A DNA stretch of 64,000 nt. Source: Flavobacterium sp. LC2016-01. Its GTDB lineage: Bacteria; Bacteroidota; Bacteroidia; Flavobacteriales; Flavobacteriaceae. The notes under the pieces are model-generated. The model was not told the DNA's origin. It saw only the letters and a list, made by a program, of their open reading frames with translations, and searched no databases. This document shows positions 9,381 to 18,760 of this stretch, in pieces; the first letter of the stretch is position 1, and the number at the start of each line of letters is the position of its first letter. Position numbers and translations under genes: made by a program. The stretch covers positions 248,001 through 312,000 of the forward strand of contig NZ_WMIC01000002.1 of the NCBI RefSeq assembly GCF_009711135.1, read 5' to 3'.

Positions 9381-11056
9381 ACATAAAATTAGCGTTTCTG
9401 CTGTTATTAGTAAATTTCACTTATAAAAGTACTGCTCAAAATAATACTGTTTTGAGTACAGAATCATTATTGGTTAAAACCAATACTTCAGTAGTCTTAA
9501 CTGGTGAAACATTGTACTATCAATTATACTGTTTAAATAAAACGACCGTGTTTTCAGACATCAGTGAGATTGCCTATTTAGAAGTAATCAACGATCGTAA
9601 AGAAAGTGTATTTAAAAATAAAATTAGTCTAAAAAACGGAATTGGATCTGGCGATTATTTTATTCCAACAACATTAACAACTGGAAACTATAAACTTATT
9701 GCTTATACGAACTGGATGTTAAACAACAGTCAAAATAACTTTTTTGAAAAAGACTTTGCTATTATCAATCCATTCGAAGAACACATCAATATGACCATTG
9801 ACAGTACTTCTAAAAAAGTTGACGTTTACAAAAATGAAACAAAAAACACAGCTGAAAATATTCTTTTAAAACTTGACAAAGAAAAATATTCTAAAAGAGA
9901 AAAAGCTGCACTTGTACTGCCAAAAACATTGGATAGAGGAAATTATTTTTTAAATATCAGAAAAATAGATTTTATACCTGCATACTCAGATAATGAAACT
10001 ATTAACACTGATACAAATTTAAAACAAGAAATAAAGATACTTCCAGAAACTAGAGGCGAAATTATAACAGGATATATCAGTCCGAAAATTGCAAATTCTG
10101 ATTTAAACTCTAAAATAGTTACACTCTCAATTCCAGGAAAAAATTTCATCTTCAAAACAGCCAAAACAAATAGCACCGGAAAATTTACTTTTTTGATCGA
10201 CAAACAAACCAGTTCGTCAGACTGTTATGTGCAATTATCAGAATCAGACAGAGAAAACTACACTATTGCAATAGACAAGACACCAAGTCCGGATTTATCA
10301 AACTTAATTTTCTCTAACAAGACATCAATTTCTCGTAAAAATTTAAAAGCTATTCAAGAACGTTCCTTGGCAACTCAAGTCGAAAACGTTTATTTTTCGC
10401 AAAAAAAAGACAGCCTTATTGAAGCCATCAATACCGATTTCTTTTTTCAGCCTACAGAAAAAAAATACCAATTAGATGATTTCGAAAGATTTAGAACATT
10501 TAAAGAAACAATAATCGAAATTGTTACCGAGCTTAATTTTAAAGATTACAATCAAGTTCCTTCATTATATTTAAGAGATTCCAGATATAACATCACACAA
10601 TCACCTGAACCGTGTTTAGTTTTGGTTGATGGACTGCAAATTCAGAATATAAATACATTACTTAATTACAATGCCTACCAGATTGAAAGCATTAGTGTTG
10701 TTGACAGACCCTATTGTTATGGGCCTAAAATATTCAACGGAATTGTAAGCATCATTACAAAAAACAACGATTTTGCGACTATTTATTCTGATAAAAACAT
10801 TTTAAAAACGATGATCTTAAGACCAGAGCCGGCAAAAGTGTATTTTGAACCAAAATACGAAACATCGAATAGCCTAAGCCGAATTCCTGATTATAGATAT
10901 CAATTACTTTGGAAACCTAATATAGCTCTTAAAAGTAACGAAATGATTATTCCGTTTCACACATCTGATATTTCCGGAGATTATGAAATCATGCTGGAAG
11001 GAATTACCGAAGCGGGGAATTATATCCATTTTTATAAAACATTTAAAATTGAATAA
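9368..11056 (+). CDS. Cassette 1, gene D: MG2-like protein with free-standing plug-like domain
   Basis: The 562-residue protein starts at a TTG inside the last codons of gene C (13-base overlap). The signal peptide ends at STAQ (residue 24). Residues about 30-145 resemble the MG2/macroglobulin fold seen in large Bacteroidota envelope proteins (VLTGETLYYQLYC, GDYFIPTTLTTGNYKLIAYTNWMLN). A middle domain carries TRGEIITGYI and a strand pattern like carboxypeptidase regulatory domains. Near residues 410-490 there is a TonB plug-like segment (CLVLVDGLQIQNINTL, FNGIVSIITKNND) with no barrel after it. The C-terminus has RIPDYRYQLLWKPN. The role is unknown; a periplasmic or surface partner of gene B is inferred. 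Confidence 0.7.
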   Translation: MGKLNIKLAFLLLLVNFTYKSTAQNNTVLSTESLLVKTNTSVVLTGETLYYQLYCLNKTTVFSDISEIAYLEVINDRKESVFKNKISLKNGIGSGDYFIPTTLTTGNYKLIAYTNWMLNNSQNNFFEKDFAIINPFEEHINMTIDSTSKKVDVYKNETKNTAENILLKLDKEKYSKREKAALVLPKTLDRGNYFLNIRKIDFIPAYSDNETINTDTNLKQEIKILPETRGEIITGYISPKIANSDLNSKIVTLSIPGKNFIFKTAKTNSTGKFTFLIDKQTSSSDCYVQLSESDRENYTIAIDKTPSPDLSNLIFSNKTSISRKNLKAIQERSLATQVENVYFSQKKDSLIEAINTDFFFQPTEKKYQLDDFERFRTFKETIIEIVTELNFKDYNQVPSLYLRDSRYNITQSPEPCLVLVDGLQIQNINTLLNYNAYQIESISVVDRPYCYGPKIFNGIVSIITKNNDFATIYSDKNILKTMILRPEPAKVYFEPKYETSNSLSRIPDYRYQLLWKPNIALKSNEMIIPFHTSDISGDYEIMLEGITEAGNYIHFYKTFKIE

Positions 11057-11108
11057 GCAGAGCAAATCTCTTAAAATAGGATCTTTGGCCTCACAAAATT
11101 TATGATCA

Positions 11109-11146
11109 AAAAACCCCAATTCATTTAGTTGAATTGGGGTTTTTCG
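11109..11146 (+). terminator. Intrinsic terminator after cassette 1
   Basis: AAAAACCCCAATTCA (11109-11123) pairs with TGAATTGGGGTTTTT (11130-11144) around a six-base loop, followed by a T-rich tract. Confidence 0.85.
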
Positions 11147-11300
11147 TTTTTTGCATTCTTCATTTTTTTTAATTCAAAACTTATTTGCTCCGAAAAAAAG
11201 AATAATAAAAATTCAACACTAATTGAATCCTTTTTAGATAAAAAATAGAAAATATACTACATTTTAACAATTGTTCGTGTTATTTATAACTTTTTTTTAA

Positions 11301-11308
11301 TACTTTTG
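11301..11308 (+). promoter_or_regulatory. -7 promoter box TACTTTTG of cassette 2
   Basis: TACTTTTG fits TAnnTTTG and lies 37 bases before the TTG start at 11346. The surrounding T-rich tract and following TCAACC align with the region before cassette 3. The nearest TTG upstream (11271-11273) is 27 bases away, slightly long for a -33 element. Confidence 0.55.
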
Positions 11309-11345
11309 AAATCAACCGAAAAAAAACCAAAAACTCACCGATCTT

Positions 11346-12068
11346 TTGAAAAATTCCCAAAATAAGATAATATTCCTAATTTTATTTGGATTATTATTAA
11401 ACATTCATTCAATCCACAGCCAAAGCGTCAAAGAAATCGAAATATTTAATTGGTTTGATAAAAATGCAGGTATAGAGGCGTTAGACATCAAAAATGGCCC
11501 TGCTCATTTAAACTTTGACAAAACCATCGACAACCAGCATCGTTACTACAGTGTAAATGAATTCAAAAAAGGAAGCGCCAGATACGGTAGCCAAAACTAC
11601 TTTGATTTATTTTTAAAATACGACATCTATGCAGACGAACTTGTTCTGCGTCCTTATGATGAACAAAACACCACAAAAATAAATATCATTAAAGCCAATA
11701 TTACTTCTTTTAAGATTGGCAATGAAAATTTTGTCAATTTAAAAGAATTGAACAATACGGCTTTTAAAGGCGGTTACTACGAGGAAGTTCCAATTAACAG
11801 CAATCAGGTTTTTTATATTAAATATTACAAAGAGAAAAAGAAAAACCACGCGAAAGAAGAACTTAACTTGATTGAATATATTCCACAATATGAATTCGTT
11901 TTATGGAAAGAAAATAAATTCAATTTAATCAATGACAAAAAGGCAATTATTGCTTTATTTCCTGAAAGCAAAAGCAAAATAAACGATTTCTATTTCATGA
12001 ATCGGAGCCTTAGAAAGGAAAACACGCCATTATTCATGAAAAATTTAATAAAATTTATCAATAATTAA
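11346..12068 (+). CDS. Cassette 2, gene A: unknown secreted protein
   Basis: This 240-residue paralogue of the protein at 4700 starts at TTG and has a signal peptide ending HSIHSQ. Shared blocks are WFDKNAGIEALDIKNG, GSARYGSQNYFDLFLKYDIY, ADELVLRP, FYIKYYKEKK and the ending NLIKFIN. The repeated YGSQ-Y-LKYDI block followed by a K-I-x-x-LFPE-x-K segment defines the family. It lies 19 bases before the receptor gene and downstream of a TAnnTTTG box. I do not recognise a named domain, and no catalytic signature is evident. Confidence 0.7.
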   Translation: MKNSQNKIIFLILFGLLLNIHSIHSQSVKEIEIFNWFDKNAGIEALDIKNGPAHLNFDKTIDNQHRYYSVNEFKKGSARYGSQNYFDLFLKYDIYADELVLRPYDEQNTTKINIIKANITSFKIGNENFVNLKELNNTAFKGGYYEEVPINSNQVFYIKYYKEKKKNHAKEELNLIEYIPQYEFVLWKENKFNLINDKKAIIALFPESKSKINDFYFMNRSLRKENTPLFMKNLIKFINN

Positions 12069-12087
12069 AACCCGAAGAAACATACAA

Positions 12088-14826
12088 ATGAGAATATTTA
12101 CTATCCTTTTATTATTTTTCGGTTTTAATCAGTTACTGCATTCACAAGGCGAAAAAAATACAATAAACATTACTTTTAATAATATAAACAGAGTCGCTGT
12201 CTTAGAAAAAATTGAGGCTTCGACTTCTTATAAATTTTATTTCCAAGAAAATTGGTTTGATAAAAACGTACTAATCTCTGGAGATTATTCGAACAAAACT
12301 ATTGAAGAAGTTTTATCTAAAGTTTTAGAAGATACTGAACTTAATTTTTACGTTAGTAAGAATAAAATCATCTTGACAAAAAACAGTATCATTTACGATA
12401 AGTTTCAAAACAATAAAAAAGATGCAAATGCTCCTATCTTTTTCCAGCAGTATGATTCTGTTAAAAAAGATAAGTCGGGAACAACAGCGCCTATTGCATT
12501 GATTGGTAAAGAAGCCGTAGATTCAGAAGTGGATCTTTATACTTTATCTGGTCATATTACTGATTTAAAAGACGGAAAACCTTTGGCCGACATCAATGTT
12601 AAAGTAAAAAACACTGCCATTGTTTCGACCACTAATGCTGAAGGATTTTATAGCTTTAAACTTCCAACAGGATTAAGTACGATTGAAGTTGAATCTTTAT
12701 TTTATAATAGTACCTCTAGAAAAATTATGATTTACAGCAATGGTACTTTAGACTTTAGTGTTATTGAAAAAATCAATCAGCTAGACGAAGTTTTGGTAAA
12801 AGGAAAAGACAGCCAAAACATTCGAACTGCAATTACAGGTGTTACGACTATTGAAGCCGAAGGTGTAAAAAATATTCCTTTGGTTCTTGGAGAAAGAGAT
12901 GTTTTGAAAGTTGCTTTAACTATTCCTGGAATTAAAACAGCAGGTGAAGGTTCTTCTGGATTTAATGTCAGAGGAGGAAAAGAAGATCAAAACTTGGTAT
13001 TATTAGATAATGCTACCATTTACAATCCAACGCACCTTTTTGGTTTTTTCTCTTCAGTTAACCCATACACAATTAACAAAGTAGACATTTATAAAGGAGG
13101 AATTCCTTCTGAATATGGAGGACGTTTGTCTTCTGTTTTTGACATTATTTCTAAAAATGGAAATACTGAAAAAATTTCTGGTGAAGGAGGAATTGGTCCC
13201 GTAACCAGCAATCTTACAGTATCGCTCCCAGTTGTAAAAGACAAAGCAAGTTTATTAGTAGGTGGAAGAGCAACCTACTCGGACTGGATTTTAAAGACTT
13301 TGGATGACGAAAGATTGAAAAACAGTCAAGCTTCTTTTTATGATTTGTTTGCCAAGTACAATCACAAAATCAACAAAAACAATTCAGTTGAAGGAACCGC
13401 TTATTACAGCAAAGATTCTTATACTTTAACTCCTGATTCTCTATTTAAATACAGCAACCGCTTAATTTCATTGAAATGGAAACACGCATTCAATGAAAAA
13501 AACAACAGTGAATTTAATGTAACAAACAGCGAGTACAAATACAGCATCAATTATCAGTCAGTTAATCCTGAATCTTTCTTGCTTAAATATAAAATAAACG
13601 AAAGTCAGGCAGTTTTAAAATTCACAAGCGAGCTTAGCAGCAGTCATAGACTTACATACGGAATAGCAAGTAAACTGTACAAAATAAATCCAGGACAATT
13701 ATCTCCAAACGGAGAAAACTCAATTGTAACGCCAATTACCATAGAAAACGAAAAAGGGTTGGAATCTGCCGCTTTTCTTTCAGATAAATTTCAAATTTCC
13801 GAAAAATTACTGTTAGATGTTGGAGCCCGATATTCATTATATATGGCCCTTGGACCATCAACACAAAATGTTTATCAGGATGGCGTACCCAAAACTTCCT
13901 CAACTGTAGTAGAACAAAAAACCTACGCTAACAACGAAGTAATTACAACAAATGGCGGTTTTGAGCCGAGAATTGGATTGCGTTATATTTTTAATGAAAG
14001 CCTTTTTGTAAAAGCTGGTTTTGATAAAAACTTTCAATACATTCATTTGCTTACAAACAATACAACTCAGTCGCCAACTGATACGTGGAAATTATCTGAT
14101 TTAAATGTAAAACCAGAAAGCGGACTTCAATATTCGCTGGGAATTTTCAAAAAATTAGAATATAACGACCTAGAATTGAGTCTTGAAGGTTATTACAAAA
14201 CTTCTAAAAACATTTTGGATTACAAAGTTGGATCGCAGATTCTTTTAAATCAAAACCTAGAAACCGAATTGCTTCAAGGTGATGGAAAAGCGTACGGAAT
14301 TGAATTTTTACTTAGAAAATCTATTGGACGTCTTAACGGATGGATTGGATACACTTATTCAAGATCATTTATAAAATTAGACAGTCAGTTTAATGATGAA
14401 AAAGTAAATAATGGTGAATATTTCCCAAGTAATTTTGACAAGCCTCACGATTTCAGTATTGTAATGAACTATAAGTTTACGCATCGTTACAGTTTTTCTT
14501 CTAATTTTGTATATCAGACAGGAAGACCTATCACCTATCCTATTGGAAAATATTATTACAGCGGTGCAGAATATACTTTATACACTGATCGAAATAAATT
14601 CAGAATACCTGATTATTACCGATTAGACATAGGATTAAATATTGAAGGAAATCATAAAATAAAAAAATTAGCACATAGTTTCTGGAATATTTCTATTTAC
14701 AATGTACTAGGCAGAAACAATCCATATTCGGTCTTTTTTGTAACCAAAGACGGCCAGATAAAAGCCTATCAAACCTCAATTTTTGCAGTTCCAGTACCAA
14801 CTATTACTTATAATTTTAAATTTTAA
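12088..14826 (+). CDS. Cassette 2, gene B: STN-domain TonB-dependent receptor
   Basis: The 912-residue receptor repeats the layout of the 5427 gene. It has a signal peptide ending LLHSQ, an STN domain (NITFNNINRVAVLEKIEAST), a carboxypeptidase-like domain (SGHITDLKDGKPLADINVKV), a plug with GFNVRGGKEDQNLVLLDNA and IYKGGIPSEYGGRLSSVFD, and a barrel. The barrel includes the blocks NTTQSPTDTWKLSDLN and RIPDYYRLDIGLNIEGNHK, nearly identical in all three copies, and ends in YNFKF. Divergence is greatest in the region between the STN and carboxypeptidase-like domains and in barrel loops, where ligand specificity would lie. The substrate is unknown. Confidence 0.92.
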   Translation: MRIFTILLLFFGFNQLLHSQGEKNTINITFNNINRVAVLEKIEASTSYKFYFQENWFDKNVLISGDYSNKTIEEVLSKVLEDTELNFYVSKNKIILTKNSIIYDKFQNNKKDANAPIFFQQYDSVKKDKSGTTAPIALIGKEAVDSEVDLYTLSGHITDLKDGKPLADINVKVKNTAIVSTTNAEGFYSFKLPTGLSTIEVESLFYNSTSRKIMIYSNGTLDFSVIEKINQLDEVLVKGKDSQNIRTAITGVTTIEAEGVKNIPLVLGERDVLKVALTIPGIKTAGEGSSGFNVRGGKEDQNLVLLDNATIYNPTHLFGFFSSVNPYTINKVDIYKGGIPSEYGGRLSSVFDIISKNGNTEKISGEGGIGPVTSNLTVSLPVVKDKASLLVGGRATYSDWILKTLDDERLKNSQASFYDLFAKYNHKINKNNSVEGTAYYSKDSYTLTPDSLFKYSNRLISLKWKHAFNEKNNSEFNVTNSEYKYSINYQSVNPESFLLKYKINESQAVLKFTSELSSSHRLTYGIASKLYKINPGQLSPNGENSIVTPITIENEKGLESAAFLSDKFQISEKLLLDVGARYSLYMALGPSTQNVYQDGVPKTSSTVVEQKTYANNEVITTNGGFEPRIGLRYIFNESLFVKAGFDKNFQYIHLLTNNTTQSPTDTWKLSDLNVKPESGLQYSLGIFKKLEYNDLELSLEGYYKTSKNILDYKVGSQILLNQNLETELLQGDGKAYGIEFLLRKSIGRLNGWIGYTYSRSFIKLDSQFNDEKVNNGEYFPSNFDKPHDFSIVMNYKFTHRYSFSSNFVYQTGRPITYPIGKYYYSGAEYTLYTDRNKFRIPDYYRLDIGLNIEGNHKIKKLAHSFWNISIYNVLGRNNPYSVFFVTKDGQIKAYQTSIFAVPVPTITYNFKF

Positions 14827-14830
14827 CGTT

Positions 14831-16072
14831 ATGAAAAAAATCTTTCTATATAGATTTGTAATAACAATTATGTTCACCGCGGTATTTGGCTGTACAACAC
14901 CTTACAATTACCAATCAAGCAGCGCATATGAAGATGTCATTGTCATTGAATCTACGATCACAAATCAAAATAAAACTCAGGAAGTAAAAGTTACAAGAGC
15001 TTACAAACTTGATGAAAAGAGTCCAACTTTTGAAGCTGGAGCAGTTGTTTTTGTAACAGATAATCTCGGCAATAAATATGATTTTAAACAAAGTACTGAT
15101 AAATATACCTCTGTAACTACATTTCAAGTTGCTCCAGACAGACAATATCAATTACATGTTCGTACAAAAGATGGCAGAAGTTATATTTCAAGTACCGAAA
15201 AACTCCCACAGCAAACCGAGATTTCAAGCCTCGAAGCTACCAAAGTAACCAAAGAAAACCAACTTGGAGTTGAAATCACTGTAAACAGCACTGACCCAAC
15301 AAACAACTCGCGCTATTATAGATACGAATATGAAGAAACCTATAAAATTGTAGCTCCTAAATATTCTCCTATTAAAGCTAGAGTAGTTTTTTTTCCTGCA
15401 GGTTCTTATCCTCCAGGGCAAGTTATTCTTGAAGAGCGAACTGAACAAGTCAGAATTTGTTACTCAACCCAAAATTCGACTGAACTGCTTTTAACAAGTA
15501 CAAGCGATTTATCTGAAGATAAAGTGAGTAATTTTCCCGTACGTTTCATTGCCAGCACTGACCCCATTATAATGAATAGATACAGCATTTTGGTAAAACA
15601 ATATGTTCAGAGTCTTGCTGCTCATACTTTTTTCGAAACATTGAAGGAAATCTCAAAATCTGGAAGTATTTTATCTCAGACACAGCCAGGTTTTTTCTAT
15701 GGAAACATAAAAGCTGTTGACAATCCAGGAGAAAAAGTTATTGGTTATTTTGATGTATCTTCTTATTCAGAAAAAAGGCTGTTTTTTAATTTCAAAGATT
15801 TACTGAATGGCGAACCTATACCTAAATACCCATACAATTGTCCGACAGAATTTGCGACTGTCGAGGAAGCCAAAGATTATATCTTTAGCTACTGTTTTAA
15901 CAAAAATCCTGCTTTTGGATGCCAAGGAGAATTAATTTTAAATCTTCTTTCAAACGGCACTAAAGTGTATTTTCCAACTGAGTTCCCCACGAGCTACATG
16001 TTATACGATCCACCATGCGGCGACTGTACATCAATTTCATCAAATATAAAACCACCATTTTGGATAGATTAA
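14831..16072 (+). CDS. Cassette 2, gene C: DUF4249-type lipoprotein
   Basis: The start was set at ATG 14831, four bases after the receptor stop, because the 16 extra residues of the longer frame lie inside the receptor gene and lack sense as a signal peptide. The 413-residue product begins MKKIFLYRFVITIMFTAVFGC, so Cys21 is the lipid site. It shares VIESTITNQNKTQEVKVTRAYKLDE, RYYRYEYEETYKIV and the terminal PCGDCTSISSNIKPPFWID with the two paralogues. A Cys-containing insertion before the C-terminus (YNCPTEF, YCFNKNPAFGCQG) is longer than in cassette 1. Confidence 0.8.
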   Translation: MKKIFLYRFVITIMFTAVFGCTTPYNYQSSSAYEDVIVIESTITNQNKTQEVKVTRAYKLDEKSPTFEAGAVVFVTDNLGNKYDFKQSTDKYTSVTTFQVAPDRQYQLHVRTKDGRSYISSTEKLPQQTEISSLEATKVTKENQLGVEITVNSTDPTNNSRYYRYEYEETYKIVAPKYSPIKARVVFFPAGSYPPGQVILEERTEQVRICYSTQNSTELLLTSTSDLSEDKVSNFPVRFIASTDPIIMNRYSILVKQYVQSLAAHTFFETLKEISKSGSILSQTQPGFFYGNIKAVDNPGEKVIGYFDVSSYSEKRLFFNFKDLLNGEPIPKYPYNCPTEFATVEEAKDYIFSYCFNKNPAFGCQGELILNLLSNGTKVYFPTEFPTSYMLYDPPCGDCTSISSNIKPPFWID

Positions 16073-17781
16073 GATACATATTATTCATAGCGTTAACTTT
16101 TAGCTGTCAGCAAATTATATTTGCTCAAAAGAACAATTCAGTAAGTGAACTGAATGCTGCCGACAAGAAAATTAACGAGTCCGTTTACCTGAGCACAAAT
16201 GCTAATTCATTTTTGACAGGTGAAACTTTGCTTTACAAAATATTCTGCATAGACAAATCAGCAAATACCGCTTCAATTTTTAGCAAAATAGCTTATGTGC
16301 AGTTAATTGACAATACTAAAAAAGCTGTTTTCACTCATAAACTGTTCCTTGATAAAGCAACAGGAAATGGCGACTTTTTTATTCCGACTACATTAGAAAC
16401 CGGAAGCTATAAATTGATTGGATATACAAACTGGATGCTGAACAAAACTGCTCCAGAATATTTCTCCGTTGATATTTATATCGTAAATCCTTATAAAGAA
16501 AACCCTAGCAGCAGCACTGTTTCTTACAATGCCGTTACATCAGAAAAAGTCAGCAACAGTGCTATTTCTTTTGATCTAAAAAACAAATCGTATAATAGCA
16601 GAGATCTAATTGAATTAGGCATTAAATCAAATTCTGATGAATTTTCTAAAGGAAACTACACATTATCTGTTAGAAAAACTGATGGTTATTTAGCGCAAAA
16701 TAAAGTGGTTTTCAGTAATGCAAACAGTGATCAAAGTAATGAAATCACAACAGATCAATTTGTGCTTCCCGAATTGCGAGGCGAAATTATAACCGGAAAA
16801 ATATCTTCGGCTAATGGTGATGTTAAAAGCAAAAAAGTGGCACTTTCAATTGTTGGAAAAAACTCCGAGTTAAAAATTGCTAAAACTGATGATCAAGGAA
16901 AATTCCTTTTTATTTTAGAAAAAGAGAATCCAAATTCAAATATTATTGTACAAGTTCTTGATAACGGTAAAGAAGATTATGTCATTGAAATTGATAAACA
17001 GAAAACTGCAGATCTTTCTAATTTAACGTTTCCTGCTGTTCAATTTAATTCGGATTTCAAACAAAACATCACAGATCGATTAATCTCAACTCAAGTTGAA
17101 AATGCCTATTATGATGTCAAAAAAGACAGTTTAATAAATCCTGCGGTTGGCGTTCCTTTTTACGGAGCAACATCAGAAGAATTTAAACTGGATGATTATA
17201 CAAGATTTCCTAATATCGAAGAAACAATTACCGAAATTACAAAAGGTGTTTATTATAGAAAAAACAATAATGAATACTCCATTCATGTTTTTGATTATGA
17301 TGAAAACTACGAATCAGCACTTCCTGCTATGATTGTTGTTGACGGATTAATTATCGAAAATCTGAACGAGCTTTTTGCCTTTAGTCCTAAAGCTATTTAT
17401 AAAATAAATGTTGTAAGAGGGCTTTATTACTATGGTTCAAAGTCATTTAATGGTATCGTTGCGTTCACTACAAAAAATGGTGATTATGACACAAAGCTGA
17501 AAGGTAAGTTTATCATCAGACCTGAAATTTTAAGGCCTCAGGTTAAGAAAAACTACTTTACTCCTGATTATGCAAGCAATAAAAATGCAAGGATTCCAGA
17601 TTACAGACATCAGCTTTTGTGGCAGCCAAATGTTGATTTAAGCAAAGCAGACTCAAACATCAAATTTTATGCTTCTGACGTATCAGGAAAATATGAAGTA
17701 ACACTGGAAGGATTTTCAGCTACTGGAAAACCTGTTTTTATTAAAGATTTTATAGAAATAAAAGAGCAAACCAGCAACTAA
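16060..17781 (+). CDS. Cassette 2, gene D: MG2-like protein with free-standing plug-like domain
   Basis: The start was placed at TTG 16060, giving 573 residues and the same 13-base overlap with gene C as in cassettes 1 and 3. A longer frame from 16015 would add 15 residues encoded inside the CGDCTS region of gene C. The signal segment is LRYILFIALTFSCQQIIFAQ. It keeps FLTGETLLYKIFC, GDFFIPTTLETGSYKLIGYT, LRGEIITGKIS, the plug-like MIVVDGLIIENLNELF to FNGIVAFTTKNGDYD, and the ending RIPDYRHQLLWQPN then SDVSGKYEVTLEGF. The function is unknown. Confidence 0.7.
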   Translation: MDRLRYILFIALTFSCQQIIFAQKNNSVSELNAADKKINESVYLSTNANSFLTGETLLYKIFCIDKSANTASIFSKIAYVQLIDNTKKAVFTHKLFLDKATGNGDFFIPTTLETGSYKLIGYTNWMLNKTAPEYFSVDIYIVNPYKENPSSSTVSYNAVTSEKVSNSAISFDLKNKSYNSRDLIELGIKSNSDEFSKGNYTLSVRKTDGYLAQNKVVFSNANSDQSNEITTDQFVLPELRGEIITGKISSANGDVKSKKVALSIVGKNSELKIAKTDDQGKFLFILEKENPNSNIIVQVLDNGKEDYVIEIDKQKTADLSNLTFPAVQFNSDFKQNITDRLISTQVENAYYDVKKDSLINPAVGVPFYGATSEEFKLDDYTRFPNIEETITEITKGVYYRKNNNEYSIHVFDYDENYESALPAMIVVDGLIIENLNELFAFSPKAIYKINVVRGLYYYGSKSFNGIVAFTTKNGDYDTKLKGKFIIRPEILRPQVKKNYFTPDYASNKNARIPDYRHQLLWQPNVDLSKADSNIKFYASDVSGKYEVTLEGFSATGKPVFIKDFIEIKEQTSN

Positions 17782-17805
17782 TTTTATTTCTAAAGAAAAT
17801 AGCTC

Positions 17806-17845
17806 AAACCTCCGTTTCTAAAACTTGAAATGGAGGTTTTTTTAT
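17806..17845 (+). terminator. Intrinsic terminator after cassette 2
   Basis: AAACCTCCGTTTC (17806-17818) pairs with GAAATGGAGGTTT (17827-17839), with one G-T wobble and an eight-base loop, followed by T residues. Confidence 0.8.
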
Positions 17846-17939
17846 CTAATGACGAATTGAATTGGTCATTTTGTTTAAAAAATATAGAATTTTTATTACA
17901 ATTTAACATTTTATCACAAAATCTACCACTTTTTTTTAA

Positions 17940-17947
17940 TATTTTTG
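17940..17947 (+). promoter_or_regulatory. -7 promoter box TATTTTTG of cassette 3
   Basis: TATTTTTG fits TAnnTTTG and lies 36 bases before the TTG start at 17984, almost the same position as in cassette 2. A run of T just before it and TTCACC just after it also align. No clear -33 TTG is seen. Confidence 0.5.
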
Positions 17948-17983
17948 AGTTCACCAAAACAAACCATTTAACCACACAATCCT

Positions 17984-18757
17984 TTGAAAAATTATCAAAA
18001 AAAGTACACATGTCTTATTTTATTTGGATTATTCTTAAATATTTTCTCAATTTACAGTCAAACTAACAGCAACAATAATTCTCTATACAATTGGTTTGAC
18101 AAAACTTTAGAAAAAGAAAATCTTCCTGTTTACAACGGCACTCGGCACGTAAATTATTATCGAACTTTAGACAATACTCACAGTTATTATATCTCTGGAA
18201 ATTACAGTTCTGGCGATGTTGAATATGACGGTCAAACCTATTATAATCTTGATCTAAAATATGATGTCAACAATGATATTTTAGTTTTCAGACCCATAGG
18301 AAAATTTGATTACATGGGTATCAATACGATAAAAGTAAAAACTGCCAGCTTTAATATTCAAAACAAACATTTTGTAAATATAAACTACAACAATCCTTCT
18401 TGTCCGGATTATATGAATGGCTATTATCAGGAAATTGTGTACTCAAAAAACAATATTCTCTATATCAAACATCACAAAATCAGATCTAAAGTTATTGACA
18501 CAAAAACAGTTTCTGATGAGGGCAACCAGAATTCAACGGATACGTTTGCAGAAAAAAATGAATTTATCTTGAAATACAAAGACTCCTATTATAAAATAAG
18601 TTCAAAAAGCGATATCATCAAAATTTTCCCAGAGCTTAAAAGCAAAATAAAAAATTATTACACTGCAAACATTCGGTTAGAGGAATCAGATAATAAAGTT
18701 TTTATTGAAAATTTAATCAAAGAAATAAATAATCTTCTTCCTAATGAATCTAATTAA
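17984..18757 (+). CDS. Cassette 3, gene A: unknown secreted protein
   Basis: The 257-residue paralogue starts at TTG with the same TTGAAAAATT context as cassette 2. The signal peptide ends FSIYSQ. Family blocks are YNWFDKTLEKENLPVYNG, SGDVEYDGQTYYNLDLKYDV, NDILVFRP, MNGYYQE, LYIKHHK and IIKIFPELKSKIKNYY. It is longer than its relatives because of an acidic/serine-rich insertion after the LYIKHHK block (VSDEGNQNSTDTFAEKNE). It ends three bases before the receptor ATG, the tightest spacing of the three cassettes. The role is unknown. Confidence 0.7.
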   Translation: MKNYQKKYTCLILFGLFLNIFSIYSQTNSNNNSLYNWFDKTLEKENLPVYNGTRHVNYYRTLDNTHSYYISGNYSSGDVEYDGQTYYNLDLKYDVNNDILVFRPIGKFDYMGINTIKVKTASFNIQNKHFVNINYNNPSCPDYMNGYYQEIVYSKNNILYIKHHKIRSKVIDTKTVSDEGNQNSTDTFAEKNEFILKYKDSYYKISSKSDIIKIFPELKSKIKNYYTANIRLEESDNKVFIENLIKEINNLLPNESN

Positions 18758-18760
18758 AGA

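Noticed and set aside
14783..14830. Upstream start for the second DUF4249 lipoprotein
   Set aside because: It lies inside the receptor gene and destroys the lipoprotein signal layout; ATG 14831 gives a proper lipobox at Cys21.
16015..16059. Upstream start for the second D protein
   Set aside because: The codons fall within the conserved CGDCTS region of gene C; TTG 16060 restores the 13-base overlap seen in the other copies.
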